Assembly: GCF_003589595.1 (NCBI RefSeq)
Contig: NW_020654229.1
Span: 579,494-643,493 of the forward strand
From: Hyposmocoma kahamanoa
Taxonomy: Eukaryota > Arthropoda > Insecta > Lepidoptera > Cosmopterigidae
Length of the DNA stretch: 64,000 nucleotides
Direction of reading: 5' to 3'
Both the position numbers and the translations under genes were made by a program. Below the pieces are notes generated by a model. It searched no databases. It saw only the letters and a program-made list of their open reading frames with translations, and was not told where the DNA came from. Of the stretch, positions 1-10,659 are shown in pieces (positions within the stretch are counted from its first letter, which is position 1; each line of letters begins with the position of its first letter).

Positions 1-126
1 TTAATGTAACGAACAAGTAAAGGGTTTTTCAACAAGAACTTTGTTTTTGTAAATCAAAATAAAACAATAAATTTAGATGACAATGTTTCCAATTTTTATT
101 GTATTAAAAATAGTAAGATTTGGCAA

Positions 127-480
127 TTACGAATGAAAAATGATATCCGATAAATGTCCACCACGACCACAGTTACAGATGTCGATTGTTTCATCAAAGT
201 TTTTAATCACTTTTTGACAAAATGGTGGGCCTATTCCGTTAATCACTTCACGAATTTTGAGTTTTAAGGCTGCCATCGATTGGACTGGCTCCGTATAGAC
301 TCTGTCTTTAACATAACCCCATAAAAAAGAATCCAGCGGTGTTAAATCACATGATCGAGCGGCTGCGGCACTTAACGGCTGAATTTCGTTAAATTATGCG
401 ATCGGGAAATTTGGTTTGCAATAAATTCATTGTTTCGGTGGCTGTGTGACTTCTGCCGTTGGTCTTGGGCCGTTTTTTCT
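127..480 (-). pseudogene. mariner-like (DUF4817-type) transposase, C-terminal remnant
   Basis: The minus strand reads an intact stretch RSCDLTPLDSFLWGYVKD and continues to GGHLSDIIFHS before a stop at 127-129. The 'DLTPLDxFLWGYVK' block is the conserved region just before or around the third catalytic position in a common insect mariner-like transposase family. Upstream (about 380-470) the motif NLLQTKFPDRI is visible in another frame, followed by an in-frame stop, so the gene is frameshifted and 5'-truncated. Positions 1-126 are its 3' untranslated end and share sequence with the opposite-facing piece near 595-640. It is a dead copy; the exact subfamily is uncertain. Confidence 0.75.
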
Positions 481-544
481 TCGAATCCGGTTACGGTCAA
501 TGGATTACTAGCGTAATAAAGAGATATTAACAACTAAATTTTTT

Positions 545-645
545 CCTATTGATGATATGGCTATCACTAACTTGTGGTTTCAACAAGACGGTGTATTTTG
601 ATTTACAAAACAAAGTTCTTGTAGAAAAACCCTTTATATCACTAG
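545..645 (+). pseudogene. second mariner-like transposase fragment, facing the first
   Basis: The plus strand encodes DDMAITNLWFQQDG (WFQQDG at 575-592), the block around the second catalytic aspartate of the same transposase family. It then jumps straight into the 3' end sequence shared with positions 1-60 (CAAAGTTCTTGT followed by AGAAAAACCCTTTA). The whole region between the second catalytic aspartate and the 3' end has been deleted. The fragment faces away from the minus-strand copy, so two copies or one rearranged copy lie in opposite orientation. Confidence 0.65.
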
Positions 646-967
646 GCGAGCCCGTGAAAATAAATGTTTGTCCAAGAGTAGATAACTATTGTGGTAAAAG
701 AACAAGTGGACATCTCTTGCCAATTATATTTAATAAATTGTAATTGTAAAAGTAATTCACATTGAAGAAAAAAGTTAAAACTTCTTGAAAGCATGTATTT
801 AGTAAATTCTACACTGGTTTTGTTACATGTACTCGTATTAGATATACTATAGTTTTGTGATTGTGGGTGTAACCTCGCCAGCAAACCGCTTTCGCCGTTT
901 GGTGAGAAATTGTATTATGTTCTCTTGTATGCCTTGTTGATTCTGATCCGCCTAAATTGTGATGAAG
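646..967. other. unassigned AT-rich sequence
   Basis: No motif, repeat or convincing coding signal is visible here. The short reading frames in it look like chance frames. Confidence 0.5.
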
Positions 968-1366
968 ATAATCGCAGTACAGAGTACTAAAAAAACCGAC
1001 GTCAAAAGTACGTCGAATTACGTCTATTTGCTAAGTTTTATTGAAATATCCCCTAGTTCGCCACTATACAGAACTTGACACTGGAGACAATAAAAATCGG
1101 TTCTCGCTACTCAAAGTATAAATTAAATTGTAAATGAATTTTCATGCGTGAACAGCCACCCTTCACGGTGGATGATTTTCTTCAAAATGAAATGGGACCA
1201 CTATGGAAGTACCCTCTTTCCAACAAAAAAAGAATCATGAACATCGGTTACCGCCAACAAATACCGGAGTTATCGCGTAACATACATACAAAAAAAAAAG
1301 AAAAAAGAAAAAAAAGAACACAGACGAATTGAGAACCTCCTCCTTTTTTGAAGTCGGTTAAAAATA
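968..1366 (-). repeat. family A copy, long form
   Basis: This copy runs from the CAGTACAGAGTACT hairpin end to TTTTGAAGTCGGTTAAAAA. It lacks part of the internal segment of the 460-bp form. Family A is defined by inverted ACCGACYTCAAAA-type motifs near both ends and by conserved internal blocks such as CGCGTAACATACATAC and CCCTCTTTCCAACAAAAAA. It has no coding capacity. Confidence 0.85.
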
Positions 1367-1894
1367 AGCTTTTACGAATATTATTGTTTTTTATTAATAA
1401 TATGTATTATAAGTCAGAAAGATATTTATAAGCTAAGAAATAAATGTGTTCAAGTATTGTCATTAATAAAAATCGGATTGTGTGTGTATTTTGTATTTTA
1501 TTTCACGAGTCAAATTTGGGGTGTTGCACACCCCACGCGATCACTTGCGTAACTTTTTTAGCGCGTCTAATTAAGGGTTAAATGGAATACCTGCATATGA
1601 GAAGATATAGGAACACCTTGGAGTCACTAGAAAACCTGGACCACGTCTCCTATAGAGGCGTGATGATATTAAAATACCAGAAGTTCAAATTATCATGCAG
1701 ATAAACGACACCAACTGCAGGGAAGAGGAAATTGTATCCATTCAGGAAGCTTTAAGATGTGCGGCAGCTCTCCACAGAGTATTAGTGTCCGAGATTATGC
1801 GCTGGAAGACCGATCTAAAGGCATGGTTGCGAAGTTGCAACGTGCGACTTTCAATCAACGTCAAAGCCAAATAATCATTTAAGTTCCATAAGTA
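1367..1894. other. unassigned sequence
   Basis: AT-rich with a more balanced stretch at 1560-1870 that contains no recognisable motif. No supported gene. Confidence 0.45.
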
Positions 1895-2077
1895 AATTAA
1901 ATTTTTATTGAATTAATATTCAATTATTTTTTTGTGAAATTACTCCTCTAGTTTGTTATAATTAATTTTTTCTGAGTGTTTTTTCTGAGTGTTCGATCTT
2001 TGTATTAATAATTATAACAAACTAGTGGAGTAATTTCACAAAAAATAATTGAATATTAATTCAATAAAAATTTAATT
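1895..2077. repeat. imperfect long inverted repeat (68-69 bp arms)
   Basis: The arms 1895-1963 and 2010-2077 are near-perfect reverse complements (AATTATAACAAACTAGTGGAG on one side, its complement on the other), separated by a spacer carrying duplicated TTTTTTCTGAGTGTT. The same flank sequence recurs beside a family C copy at 46806-46880 and, diverged, at 10270-10320, so it is a small dispersed repeat in its own right. Confidence 0.8.
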
Positions 2078-2088
2078 AATACAGTGAA

Positions 2089-2372
2089 TAGCGACATCTC
2101 TCGCCAGGACTAGTAGCTGTAAAGGTACTAACTGGGTGATAAATCTGTCAAAGATTTCTCATAGATGGCGCTACGACTAAAAAGTCGTTGAAAGACCAAG
2201 TACAAAGACACGACGCAAGCACATAGAAGAATTCGTGAGGTCCGTTGGTTCGTTCCGTGGCTTAGTTGGTATAGCGTCTGGCACGGTATGCAAGAAGACG
2301 TCGGTTCGAATCCGACCGGATCGAAGGAATTTTTTCTGAGTGTTTTTTCTGAGTGTTCGATCTTTCCATAGG
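2089..2372 (+). repeat. family C tRNA-related retroposon
   Basis: It contains a tRNA-like core with an A-box-like TGGCTTAGTTGGTATAGCG and a B box in GGTTCGAATCC near 2304-2314, ending in TTTTTTCTGAGTGTTCGATC. About 160 bp of conserved sequence precedes the tRNA-like core (TTTCTCATAGATGGCGCTACG and upstream), which is unusual for a SINE. This is one of the longest copies in the window. Confidence 0.8.
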
Positions 2373-2399
2373 TAAACTTTTACACTTGAATACTTCATT

Positions 2400-2850
2400 T
2401 TGAAGCACCGAGTATATAACCAGAAATCGTCGAAATGTTATTTAATTTGTTTGAAAACTAATCTGCGAAATCAATGCGGTGACAACTGCGCTCCGATTGG
2501 TCAGCCCGAATTGGAAACAATTGACGGGTGTCGACAATTGTTTAATTTCAAATCGACCAGTTTAACTTGAGCTTTGCTGGATAATGGACGAAAATTACAT
2601 ATTTAATATTTAATTACCGATGAAATGTGATTCCGTTTGTTTTGTAATTAGAGGTTTTGCTGTTTTTCCCACACCACCGAATAGAACAGCACGGCATTGT
2701 TAGAGATATTGTCTTTATTACAATAAATACAGAATATTTTTGGAATATACGGAGACGTACAGACTGGTCAGTTATTGGCGCTGTACTGTTTCAGCTTTCT
2801 AATTTGTGATTTCAGTGCAAACAAGATTTGATATTTAAAAGTGATATAAA
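2400..2850. repeat. repeat H, first copy
   Basis: This segment is repeated in the same orientation at 7865-8195; shared blocks include GGTGACAACTGCGCTCCGAT and TTGGCGCTGTACT. It is not tRNA-like and has no reading frame. The second copy is shortened by internal deletions. Its class is unknown. Confidence 0.7.
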
Positions 2851-3117
2851 TGGCCCATTGGCCTGACGAGTTGCCAGAAATGGATGGCCCTTATTTTGTT
2901 TCTATTTCTAGTTATATAGTCGATGCTCCCTTGTCATACTGTGAGAAATTATTTGAAAATTGGTCTATTCACTCTTCGTTACGAATTCGTTAAGCCGGCG
3001 ATGAATAATAACGTCAGTCATAGCATTTAATTTGCAATCGAGATAACATTATGCTCGGCGCAACCTGGGCAACGGTCTGCGGACGGCAAACTGGTTGATC
3101 CTCCCACCACGATTCCT

Positions 3118-3413
3118 TTTACTGAAGTCGGTTAAATAGAAACCGACCTCAAAAGTTTGTGGAATTATATTTGGCAAGTTTTATTGGTTAACGTTTAACG
3201 GTTAAAAAATGGATGAAATCCAATAAATCGGAGTAATCTCCTAATTTACCACACTTAGGAGGTGGAATATTTTCTTTAATTTTTGAATGTGACCATTGAG
3301 ATACCCCCTTTCCAACAAAAAAAGAATCATCGCAATCGGTTCACAAATGTCGGAGAGTAAAGAAAAAAATACCATCGAATTGAGAACTTCCTCCTTTTTT
3401 GAAGTCGGTTAAA
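3118..3413 (-). repeat. family A copy, short form
   Basis: It runs from AAACCGACCTCAAAAG to TTTTTGAAGTCGGTTAAAAA and lacks the long-form internal segment. It begins inside another truncated end (GAAGTCGGTTAAAT at 3124), so two ends abut. Confidence 0.8.
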
Positions 3414-3439
3414 AATCATTGGTCATGAAACTGTTTGTT

Positions 3440-3535
3440 TCAGATCTAAATTGCGTACCTTACTGGGACACAGCCGTGACCATGGGACCTGTAGAAAGCC
3501 CGAAACGTTGGTTTGTTTGAAAAACAAATATGTTA
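3440..3535 (+). repeat. family G fragment
   Basis: The motif GACCATGGGACCTGTAGAAA with CCCGAAACG recurs at 38820-38965 (+), 26990-27130 (-) and 63208-63345 (-). It is a short dispersed repeat, possibly the 3' end of a retroelement. The class is not determined. Confidence 0.6.
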
Positions 3536-4060
3536 TACAATTTAGATTCAATAAAACTAGTTACATTTTCAAAAATACTGGTTAATTTGCCAAATTATGG
3601 GCGAGTGTGGGGTTTCAAAATGTATTCTGACAGTTGTGGCAATTTTTGCAGAAGAGCCCTCGAACATCTGTGCTCAGTAAAGGGCAGTCTGAAGTATTCA
3701 TTGATTTTATTGATAACATTATTAAGGGCCCCGTAAACGATCAATTAATTCGTGAAATGTATCCTTCAAACTTCACGTTTTCTTCAAACAATGTCGCAAA
3801 CGGTGAAATAAAAAATAAAACAAGTTTGACAAACTTGCCTGTAGTTCACACTCGGTCATCTATTTTTACAGTCGTACGTACCGTTCTGTAGTTAATACAA
3901 TGAGTCATATCTCTTTTGTATTTGTGCAATAAGTAAGAATAATAGCTAAAGTGTTTCTGGCATTAACTGCAGCACTATGTATTAAGTAAAACAGAAATGT
4001 ATGTTGGTATAGAGAATGCTTGAAATTAAGAGAAAAAAAACCAGACGACTATATGGAATC
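3536..4060. other. unassigned sequence
   Basis: There is a frame of 85 codons at 3634-3891 (+) without recognisable motifs. Recurrent TTTGACAAAC-type words begin here and continue to about 4450. No supported gene. Confidence 0.4.
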
Positions 4061-4227
4061 TAGTAAGGTGTTTGACAAACATGCCAGCATACCTTCAAAC
4101 ATATTTGTCGAACACGCCGTCAATCTAGATTTCCATCAAATACGTATATAATTTGACGAACACATCAAACACGACCGTAGACGATGAAAAAGTTTGACAA
4201 ACACGTAAAAACGGAATATGATAGATT

Positions 4228-4432
4228 TTTCATAGATGGCGCTACGGCTAAAAAGTCGTTGAAAAACCAAATACAGAAGCACGACAACAAGCACATAGAA
4301 AAATTCGCGAGGTCCGCTGGTTCGTTCCGTGGCTTAGTTGGTATAGCGTCTGACACGTTATGCTAGAAGACCTCGGTTTGAATCCGGCCGGATTGAAGAA
4401 GTTTTTTCTGAGTGTTCAATCTTTGTATTAAT
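4228..4432 (+). repeat. family C tRNA-related retroposon
   Basis: It carries TCATAGATGGCGCTACGG, then the tRNA-like TGGCTTAGTTGGTATAGCG and a B-box-like GGTTTGAATCC, and ends in TCTTTGTATTAATAATTA like the TSD-bounded copy at 14200-14419. Confidence 0.85.
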
Positions 4433-4444
4433 AATTATGACAAA

Positions 4445-6030
4445 CACGTAAAATTTGACAAAGTCAAAGATTATTTATTCCATAGGTAAAATAAATTTAC
4501 ACTTGAAAACGTCACATTTAAGCTACTGCTCGTTCACTACGCTGACCTCCCTGAGAAGAACGAGCAAGAAACTCTAGGGATTGCTCTTTTCAAATAAAAC
4601 TTAAATGCTATGGAATACACTTTGAATCAAATTTGTGTGGATTCTGGAGCCATGTCGTCTTTCCATACATCTTTATCTAACACGTAGTCTTCAATTTTGT
4701 AATATGATTTTTCGATCAAAATATTTTTAATGTAGTTTTTAAACTTAGGAAATGATAAACTTAATATATGCTCCGGAATCTTATTGTAAAAACGTATACA
4801 GTTCCCCATAAAAGAGTTGTTTACCTTGGTTAAACGAAATCGTGGTACCATGGGTTTGGACTTAGCTCTAAGGTTAATAGTATGGATATCTTCTTTCTTA
4901 TTTAAATTATGTATATATATACGGGCATATAAAATATTTGAGTAAATGTACTGCGATGCCACAGTCATGATACCAGTCTCCTTAAACTTTTCTCTGAGAG
5001 ATACCCGAGAGCCTAGACGGTACACAGAACGAATCGCTCGTTTTTGCAATACAAATATGGTTTGAATATCTGCCGCTTTAACCCACATGAGAATCCCGTA
5101 GGACATTATACTATGGAAGTAACTAAAGTAAACTAGTCTAGCAGTACTAACATCGGTAAGCTCACGTATTCTGCGGACTGCGTATGCAGCGGAGCTTAAT
5201 CTGCTGGCCAGGGACGATATATGTGGAAACCACTGAAGTTTACTATCTAAGGTCACTCCCAAGAAGACTTTATTAACAAGGTCTAACTTTTCTTCGTTTA
5301 TTTCTATGCTTGGACTAGTCGATTTTACGTTAGGTAATTCAAATTTAACACATTTTGTCTTCTTGGCAATAAATTATTAGCATTAAACCAATAAACTACC
5401 TTAGAGAGGGTATCATTAATACGGTCATGGTTAGTGTCATGTCTGTCTGTTTTAAAAATCAAGGATGTGTCATCAGCAAACAACACTATTTCGCAATGGT
5501 CCTTAACAAAGAATGGCAGATCATTAATATAAATCAGAAATAAGAAAGGTCCAAGTATTGAGCCCTGCGGAACACCCATTTTTACTGGAGAACCCAAAGA
5601 AGTTTCTCCATTTATGTCTACTTTCTGAATTCTACCGTTGAGATATGACGAGACAAGTTTCGACGCCTTGCCATTTAAGTACACCGTAATGTTCCAGCTT
5701 CCTAATAAGAGTATTATGATCAACGCAATCAAATGCCTTTGAGAGGTCACAGAAAACACCAATAGCGTTCTGGGACCTTTCCCAAGCATCAAAGATGTGT
5801 TTTAGTAACGCTACCCCCGCATCGCTAGTCGATCTACCACTAGTAAACCCGTATTGTTCACTATGAAAAATATGATTCCTACCGAAAAAGGACAGTAATT
5901 GAGTTAGCATAACCTTTTCGAATATTTTACTTAAAGCTGGTAAAATTGAAATGGGCCTATAGTTGCTAGGATCAACTTTCCTACCGGTTTTGAATAATGA
6001 CAAATAATTTGATCGATTACGGGGCACTTT
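4445..6030 (-). mobile_element. 5'-truncated non-LTR retrotransposon (LINE), RT pseudogene
   Basis: Three minus-strand frames join into one reverse transcriptase. 6027-5632 contains PSNYRPISILPALSKIFEKV and motif A (DLSKAFDCVDHNTL). 5700-5370 contains GVPQGSILGPFLFLIYINDL and the catalytic FADDTS. 5262-4627 is the C-terminal thumb-like part, which reads intact to its stop. Two frameshifts (near 5690 and 5370) break it, and the endonuclease and N-terminal ORF are missing. The 3' UTR (4627 down to 4445) ends in TTTGACTTTGTC, matching the 54380-54590 copy. The style resembles the Jockey/CR1 group; the clade is not certain. Confidence 0.9.
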
Positions 6031-6101
6031 ACTATCGACATATTAGTATAAATAACATAAGTACCTATAGTAACTTCATGCATACGTAGTAGCGTGCCCT
6101 A

Positions 6102-6531
6102 GGGTGCGTTCCCATTATCTCGTGACGGCAGATAGTCGTGCATTTTATAGTGTCGTGGCTTGCATTATATGAAGTTGTTCACATATAGTATAACACGATT
6201 AACTTTCTTCACGACTTTTTTGTCGTTACTACGTTAGACAATGGGAAGAGCTAGAACGACAGTCGATCGACTATAAATAAAACGTCACGATAAAAATGAG
6301 ACGACAGGTAATCGCAGCTTCAAACGATTATGTCGTGAAATGACAAGATGGCTGCCTTGAACCAATAAATTGTCGTCACGATCTAGCGGAAACAGCTAGA
6401 CACGACAGTCGTTCAATGATAAAATAAACGTTCACGACATAGTCACGGCAGATAGTCGTGACATGGGATGGGCTAGACGCGACAGTTGTCCAACGATAAA
6501 TAAAACGTTACGACGTAATGGAAACGCGCCC
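6102..6531. mobile_element. Harbinger-like MITE with 16-17 bp TIRs
   Basis: The ends GGGTGCGTTCCCATTA and TAATGGAAACGCGCCC are inverted repeats with two mismatches, flanked by CTA on both sides (6099-6101 and 6532-6534), a 3-bp TSD as in PIF/Harbinger elements. Internally a block of about 43 bp starting GCTAGA occurs three times (6250, 6395, 6472), and TCACGGCAGATAGTCGTG-like words occur twice. It has no coding sequence. Confidence 0.7.
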
Positions 6532-6569
6532 CTAGATGTGTACTAAGTAAAATTTGCCATGCACGGGGC

Positions 6570-6830
6570 TTAAAACTATAGTGAAACAAAAACTTTATAC
6601 TAAAGGTTATTATACAACTTCTGCGTACTTGGATGACAAAAATCTTTGATGTTTGGAAGCAAAAAATATATATACATTGGAATTGTTGAATATGTACAAA
6701 TGTTATTTACAAAGAGCAACCCCTAGAGTTTCTTGCTGATTCTTCTCAGGGAAATCTACCTTACAGTAGAGGAGTAGAGTTTAATCAGTATGACGATTTC
6801 AAGTGTAATAATACTTGATTTTGATTATAT
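6570..6830 (+). mobile_element. LINE 3' end fragment
   Basis: It includes a C-terminal coding scrap reading YYTTSAYLDDKN, then a 3' UTR with AAAGAGCAACCCCTAGAG and CTTCTCAGGG. The same 3' end occurs at 42155-42435, and a related one in the 4445-6030 family. Confidence 0.7.
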
Positions 6831-7329
6831 GAATTCAAGAATATTGTTTGAACAAGAGTGCCTCAAATTCAGAATTGCTCAGCATTTCATTTCTCATCAT
6901 CAACCCATTTATACATCCCACTGTTTGGCACGGGTCTCCTCTTAGGCGAGGATGTCCTAATGCGGGTATATAATTAGGTATAAAATTAGGGATCATACAA
7001 ATTTTTGTTGATCTAATTTCCTTGCCTCTGTGTATGCAAAACACGTAAAAATATATTCCTGAACAAACTTGGATTTGGGCTTATTATTCTGAAAAGTCTA
7101 AGAGTCAAAAGGAATTAATGGTATTCCAGTTTGATGTTTTGGAGGTTATGTTTTACACAATTTAATAAAATATATTCGGTGTATTATTACGGCAAAACAA
7201 AGAACTGAAACCTTCTGAATCTGAATTAATAGAAGCGAACTGATGCCGTGGGTTTGTGTTGGTTGGGCGAAAGTTAGAGGAAAACATTTTTGTAAGCATC
7301 GGCCAAAAGGCATGAAGTGGAGTACCAAC

Positions 7330-7788
7330 ATAATCTCAGTACAGAGTACTAAAAAACCGACCTCAAAAGTACGTGGAATTACGTCTATTTGCTAAGTTTA
7401 ATTGAAATATCCCCTAGTTCGCTCCTATACAGGACTTGACACTGAAGATAATAAAAATCGGTTCTCACTACTCAAAGTATATTGAGAGAGAAAATCGCCT
7501 TGAATTAAAGAAACAGCAAAATCAACCATTAAAGTAATTGCTCCTAAATTAAAGTTAGGCGCTATTTATAAAAATGAATCTTCATGCGTGAGTAGCCACC
7601 CTTCGAGGTGGATGATTTTGTTCTTGAAATGGGACCACTTTGGAAGTACCCCCTTTTCAACAAAAAAAGAATCTTGAAAATCGGTTCACAAATACCGGAG
7701 TTATCGCGTAAGATACATACAAAAAAAAAGAAAAAAAAGACCATACAGTTGAATTGAGAACCTCCTCTTTTTTGAAGTCGGTTAAAAA
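7330..7788 (-). repeat. family A copy, long form
   Basis: Full-length looking: AATCTCAGTACAGAGTACT at one end and TTTTGAAGTCGGTTAAAAA at the other, with all internal blocks of the 460-bp form. Confidence 0.9.
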
Positions 7789-7864
7789 GAAGAATCAGTT
7801 AATACAATTATTTTTTTGTGAAACATGCCATCTATCCCTGAAATCGAGAACTTTTCTGTCACTT

Positions 7865-8195
7865 TCTCGCTTATAGTATATTTAACCAGAAATGTCATTT
7901 AATTTGTTTGAAAACGATTCTTTCAAATCATTACGGTGACAACTGCGCTCCGATTGGCCAGCCCGAATTCGAAACAATTGACGGGTTTCACTTCAAAACG
8001 ACCAGTACATATTTATTACCGATGAAATGTGATTCCGTTTGGAATGGAACAGCCTCCCATTGTTAGAGATATTATCTTTATTATAATAAATACAGAAAAT
8101 TTTTGGAATCTTATACGAAAACGTACATCCAGGTCAGTTGTTGGCGCTGTACTATTTCAGCTTTCCAATTTGTGATTTCAGCGCAAACAAAACAG
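7865..8195. repeat. repeat H, second copy
   Basis: Direct copy of 2400-2850 with internal deletions. Shared words include GTGACAACTGCGCTCCGATT and TTCAGCTTTC. It abuts a scrap of a family A end near 8200-8230. Confidence 0.7.
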
Positions 8196-8424
8196 CGAAT
8201 TCAGAACCTCCACCTTTTTAAAGTCCGTTACAAAGGTCAACGTACTTTGATTAGTGATGTTTTTCGCCTTTGTGAGCTGAGTAAGGTCATACATCTTACT
8301 CCGTCATGGCAATCTTATCAGATACGGTAGTTACTGAGTAAAAAAACTGTATAAGGGCTGATGCTGTGGACAATAATCAATTTACTAACCGATAGTATAG
8401 TAAATAACCTGTAACAAGAGAACA

Positions 8425-8506
8425 AAAAGGACTGACCTTAAAAATTCGTAGAATTACAACTATTTGCCAAGTTTTATTGGAATCGGTTACCGGAAAGTGT
8501 GCATAG
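8425..8506 (-). repeat. family A fragment
   Basis: Only the ACTGACCTTAAAAATTCG to GGTTACCGGAAAGTG part of the short form survives. Confidence 0.6.
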
Positions 8507-8545
8507 AGAAACCTGATTATAGTGAATCGCAACAAGTCTCTTTGT

Positions 8546-8910
8546 ATATTTTTAACCGACTTCAAAATGGAGGAGGTTCACAATTCGACTGTATGTTCTT
8601 TTTTTGTATGTATGGTACGCGATAACTCCGGTATTTGTGAATCGATTTTCATGATTCCTGTTTTGTTGGAAAGGGGGTACTTCCAAAGTGGTCCCATTTC
8701 ATTTTGAAGAAAATCATCCACCTCGACGGGTGGCTGTTCTTCACGCATGAAGATTCATTTTTATAAATAGCGCCTAACTTTAATTTAGGAGCAATTACTT
8801 CAAGTCCTGTATAGTGGCGAACTAGGGGATATTTAAAAAAAACTTAGCAAATAGACGTAATTCCACGTACTTTTGAGGTCGGTTTTTTTAGTACTCTGTA
8901 CTGAGATTAT
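8546..8910 (+). repeat. family A copy, long form with deletion
   Basis: It starts TTTTTAACCGACTTCAAAA and ends AGTACTCTGTACTGAGATTA. About 90 bp of the long-form interior is missing near 8800. Confidence 0.9.
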
Positions 8911-9164
8911 ATAATATAGTCTTTTTTAAGCTTAGTTTTATATTTAAATTCTAAATTTCAATGTGTTTGTTTTTGGCCTAGAGGATGGTAACAAATAAAG
9001 GAAGTTTTTAGCCCCTTTGTCTTGATTTTAGCTAGTGTTTGCTGTTTTGCTTTAATAGCGACAACGTGTTTTCTAGTAAATTATTAAAAGCCCATGTACT
9101 TAGGCTTGGCCTTCCTCACTCGTTGTTAGCACCCACCATTTAACCCATTGATAGAGTCCACTAC

Positions 9165-9320
9165 ACTGATTCATCCCTTAGAGGCGGAATATTTTCTTCA
9201 AAATTTAAACAGGGAACAATACTGAGGTACCCTCTTTCCAACAAAAAAACATCATCAAAATTGGTTCACAAATCGCGTAACATACATACAAAAAAACTTT
9301 TTTTGAAGTCGGCTAAAAAT
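9165..9320 (-). repeat. family A fragment, short form
   Basis: It carries GGCGGAATATTTTCTTC, CCCTCTTTCCAACAAAAAAA and the terminal TTTTGAAGTCGGCTAAAAA. Confidence 0.75.
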
Positions 9321-9366
9321 GGTATTCGTTACAATACCCTCATACTATATAGAATTAACCTCTTTT

Positions 9367-10222
9367 TAACAGTTGCAGTGCTACTCAGAGCTTTAAATCG
9401 CAAAGATCTAAGAGGCACTATCACTGCGCCCGGAACCTTGAGACATAAGTTGACAAGTCCCATGTGCCTGTAATTTCGCCGGCACCCTTACCCTTCTAAA
9501 CCGGAACTCAGTAATGCTCACATTACTACCCGCTCACGCAATGCGCTCCTCCTACTGCAACATGGCGGCTATTTGGTTTCGCAAATTAGAAAAGCATTCA
9601 GTTTAAATACAAGTTTTTATAAATAAAAATTATTACTCTGCATTGCTAAATAAACACCTCCGTACTACCAACAAAAACATCTCAAATAAAATGCAGTAAT
9701 ACACCGCAAATCCTGCACTTAAAAAGCACTAATGAAATTTTTGGTGTACTTGGATAAATATGATAATATTCCGTTTGAGTGGTTCTAACGTTTACCATGA
9801 AATTACTCCTTAAAGTATAGTTTATAAACATTTATATTCAGGGTAACCTTAATAAACGCTACTTACGGTATGTTTTCAATAAATAAACACCGAAATCACC
9901 AGCCCAAACAATAACACACACACGATTGTCGTGACGTATTATTGAAGTTGTTTATTTTTTTTAAATGACAGACCCAGGCATTAAAAGCTTTATGGTTTGT
10001 TACACTAGTTACCGAAATAGCAATTAATATTAGTTCTTTTACATGTTATAACTTCGATATCCGATAAATCGGCATAAAATCATCACCGGCACCTCTAGGT
10101 GAGGTATGCGTCTACGGCTGCATGTATCGCGTGAGCGGCTACTGGGCGGCAGAAATAGGTAAGGCGGCAGTACTTCCCTGGACGAACTCTTTGACACTGA
10201 GTTCTACTGCTACTAAATCTTC
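9367..10222 (+). repeat. family B copy, split by a 599-bp TIR element
   Basis: The first half (9367-9539) carries the family B blocks AGAGCTTTAAATCGCAAAGA and CCCTTACCCTTC. The second half (10139-10222) resumes with GGGCGGCAGAAATAGGTAAG and CTTCCCTGGACGAACTCTTT. The two halves join seamlessly once the insert at 9540-10138 is removed. Family B is a non-coding dispersed repeat of about 280 bp, possibly Helitron-derived. Confidence 0.85.
9540..10138 (+). mobile_element. 599-bp non-autonomous DNA element, copy 1
   Basis: The ends CCGCTCACGCAATGC and GCATGTATCGCGTGAGCGG are inverted repeats of about 13 bp. CTAC flanks both sides (9536-9539, 10139-10142), suggesting a 4-bp TSD. It is nested in a family B copy. 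A second copy of exactly 599 bp lies at 55940-56538. It has no coding sequence. Confidence 0.75.
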
Positions 10223-10459
10223 AGGGGTGAAATTGAGAAGTGATAAAAGTATGAAAATTAGTATATAACTATATTATATAACAACCAGTGGAATAATTTC
10301 ACATAGAAAATAAAAATTTAAATCAGTATAGTATTACGCTACTTGAAGTACAAACTTATTCTACGCAGTGAAGACGCGGGCACTAGTTAGTAATAATATA
10401 AAATAAATAAACGTTGAAAGAACATCTTGTTATAGAAGATTGATTCCGCAGGAGGTCGT

Positions 10460-10625
10460 TTAAGGGGTAGCTGGTTAATGGAGTCTTGGACGTTGAGCCC
10501 AGCATTATGCTCAAAACTGGAGTCCTTTGAGATGTGGCTGTATAGACGTATGCTTGGCATATCGCAGGTACAAAAGGTCAGATTGAGGTTCTTCGTCGAA
10601 AGAGAAAAAAGTGGGAAATACTTAG
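10460..10625 (+). pseudogene. LINE reverse transcriptase C-terminal scrap
   Basis: The frame reads ESWTLSPALCSKLESFEMWL and continues YRRMLGISQVQKV, with a shifted EVLRRKRKKWEILRI. This is the typical 'LEaFEMWlYRRMLrIsW' block after the RT domain of a common insect LINE. Only about 50 codons remain. Confidence 0.75.
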
Positions 10626-10655
10626 AATTGTATTTATTTATTTATTTATTTATTT
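10626..10655. repeat. (TATT)n microsatellite
   Basis: About seven TATT units. Read on the minus strand it is an A-rich tail of the LINE fragment at 10660-11120. Confidence 0.9.
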
Positions 10656-10659
10656 ACTT

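Noticed and set aside
4184..4366. Frames on both strands resembling short proteins
   Set aside because: They are translations of a family C retroposon and similar frames appear at other copies.
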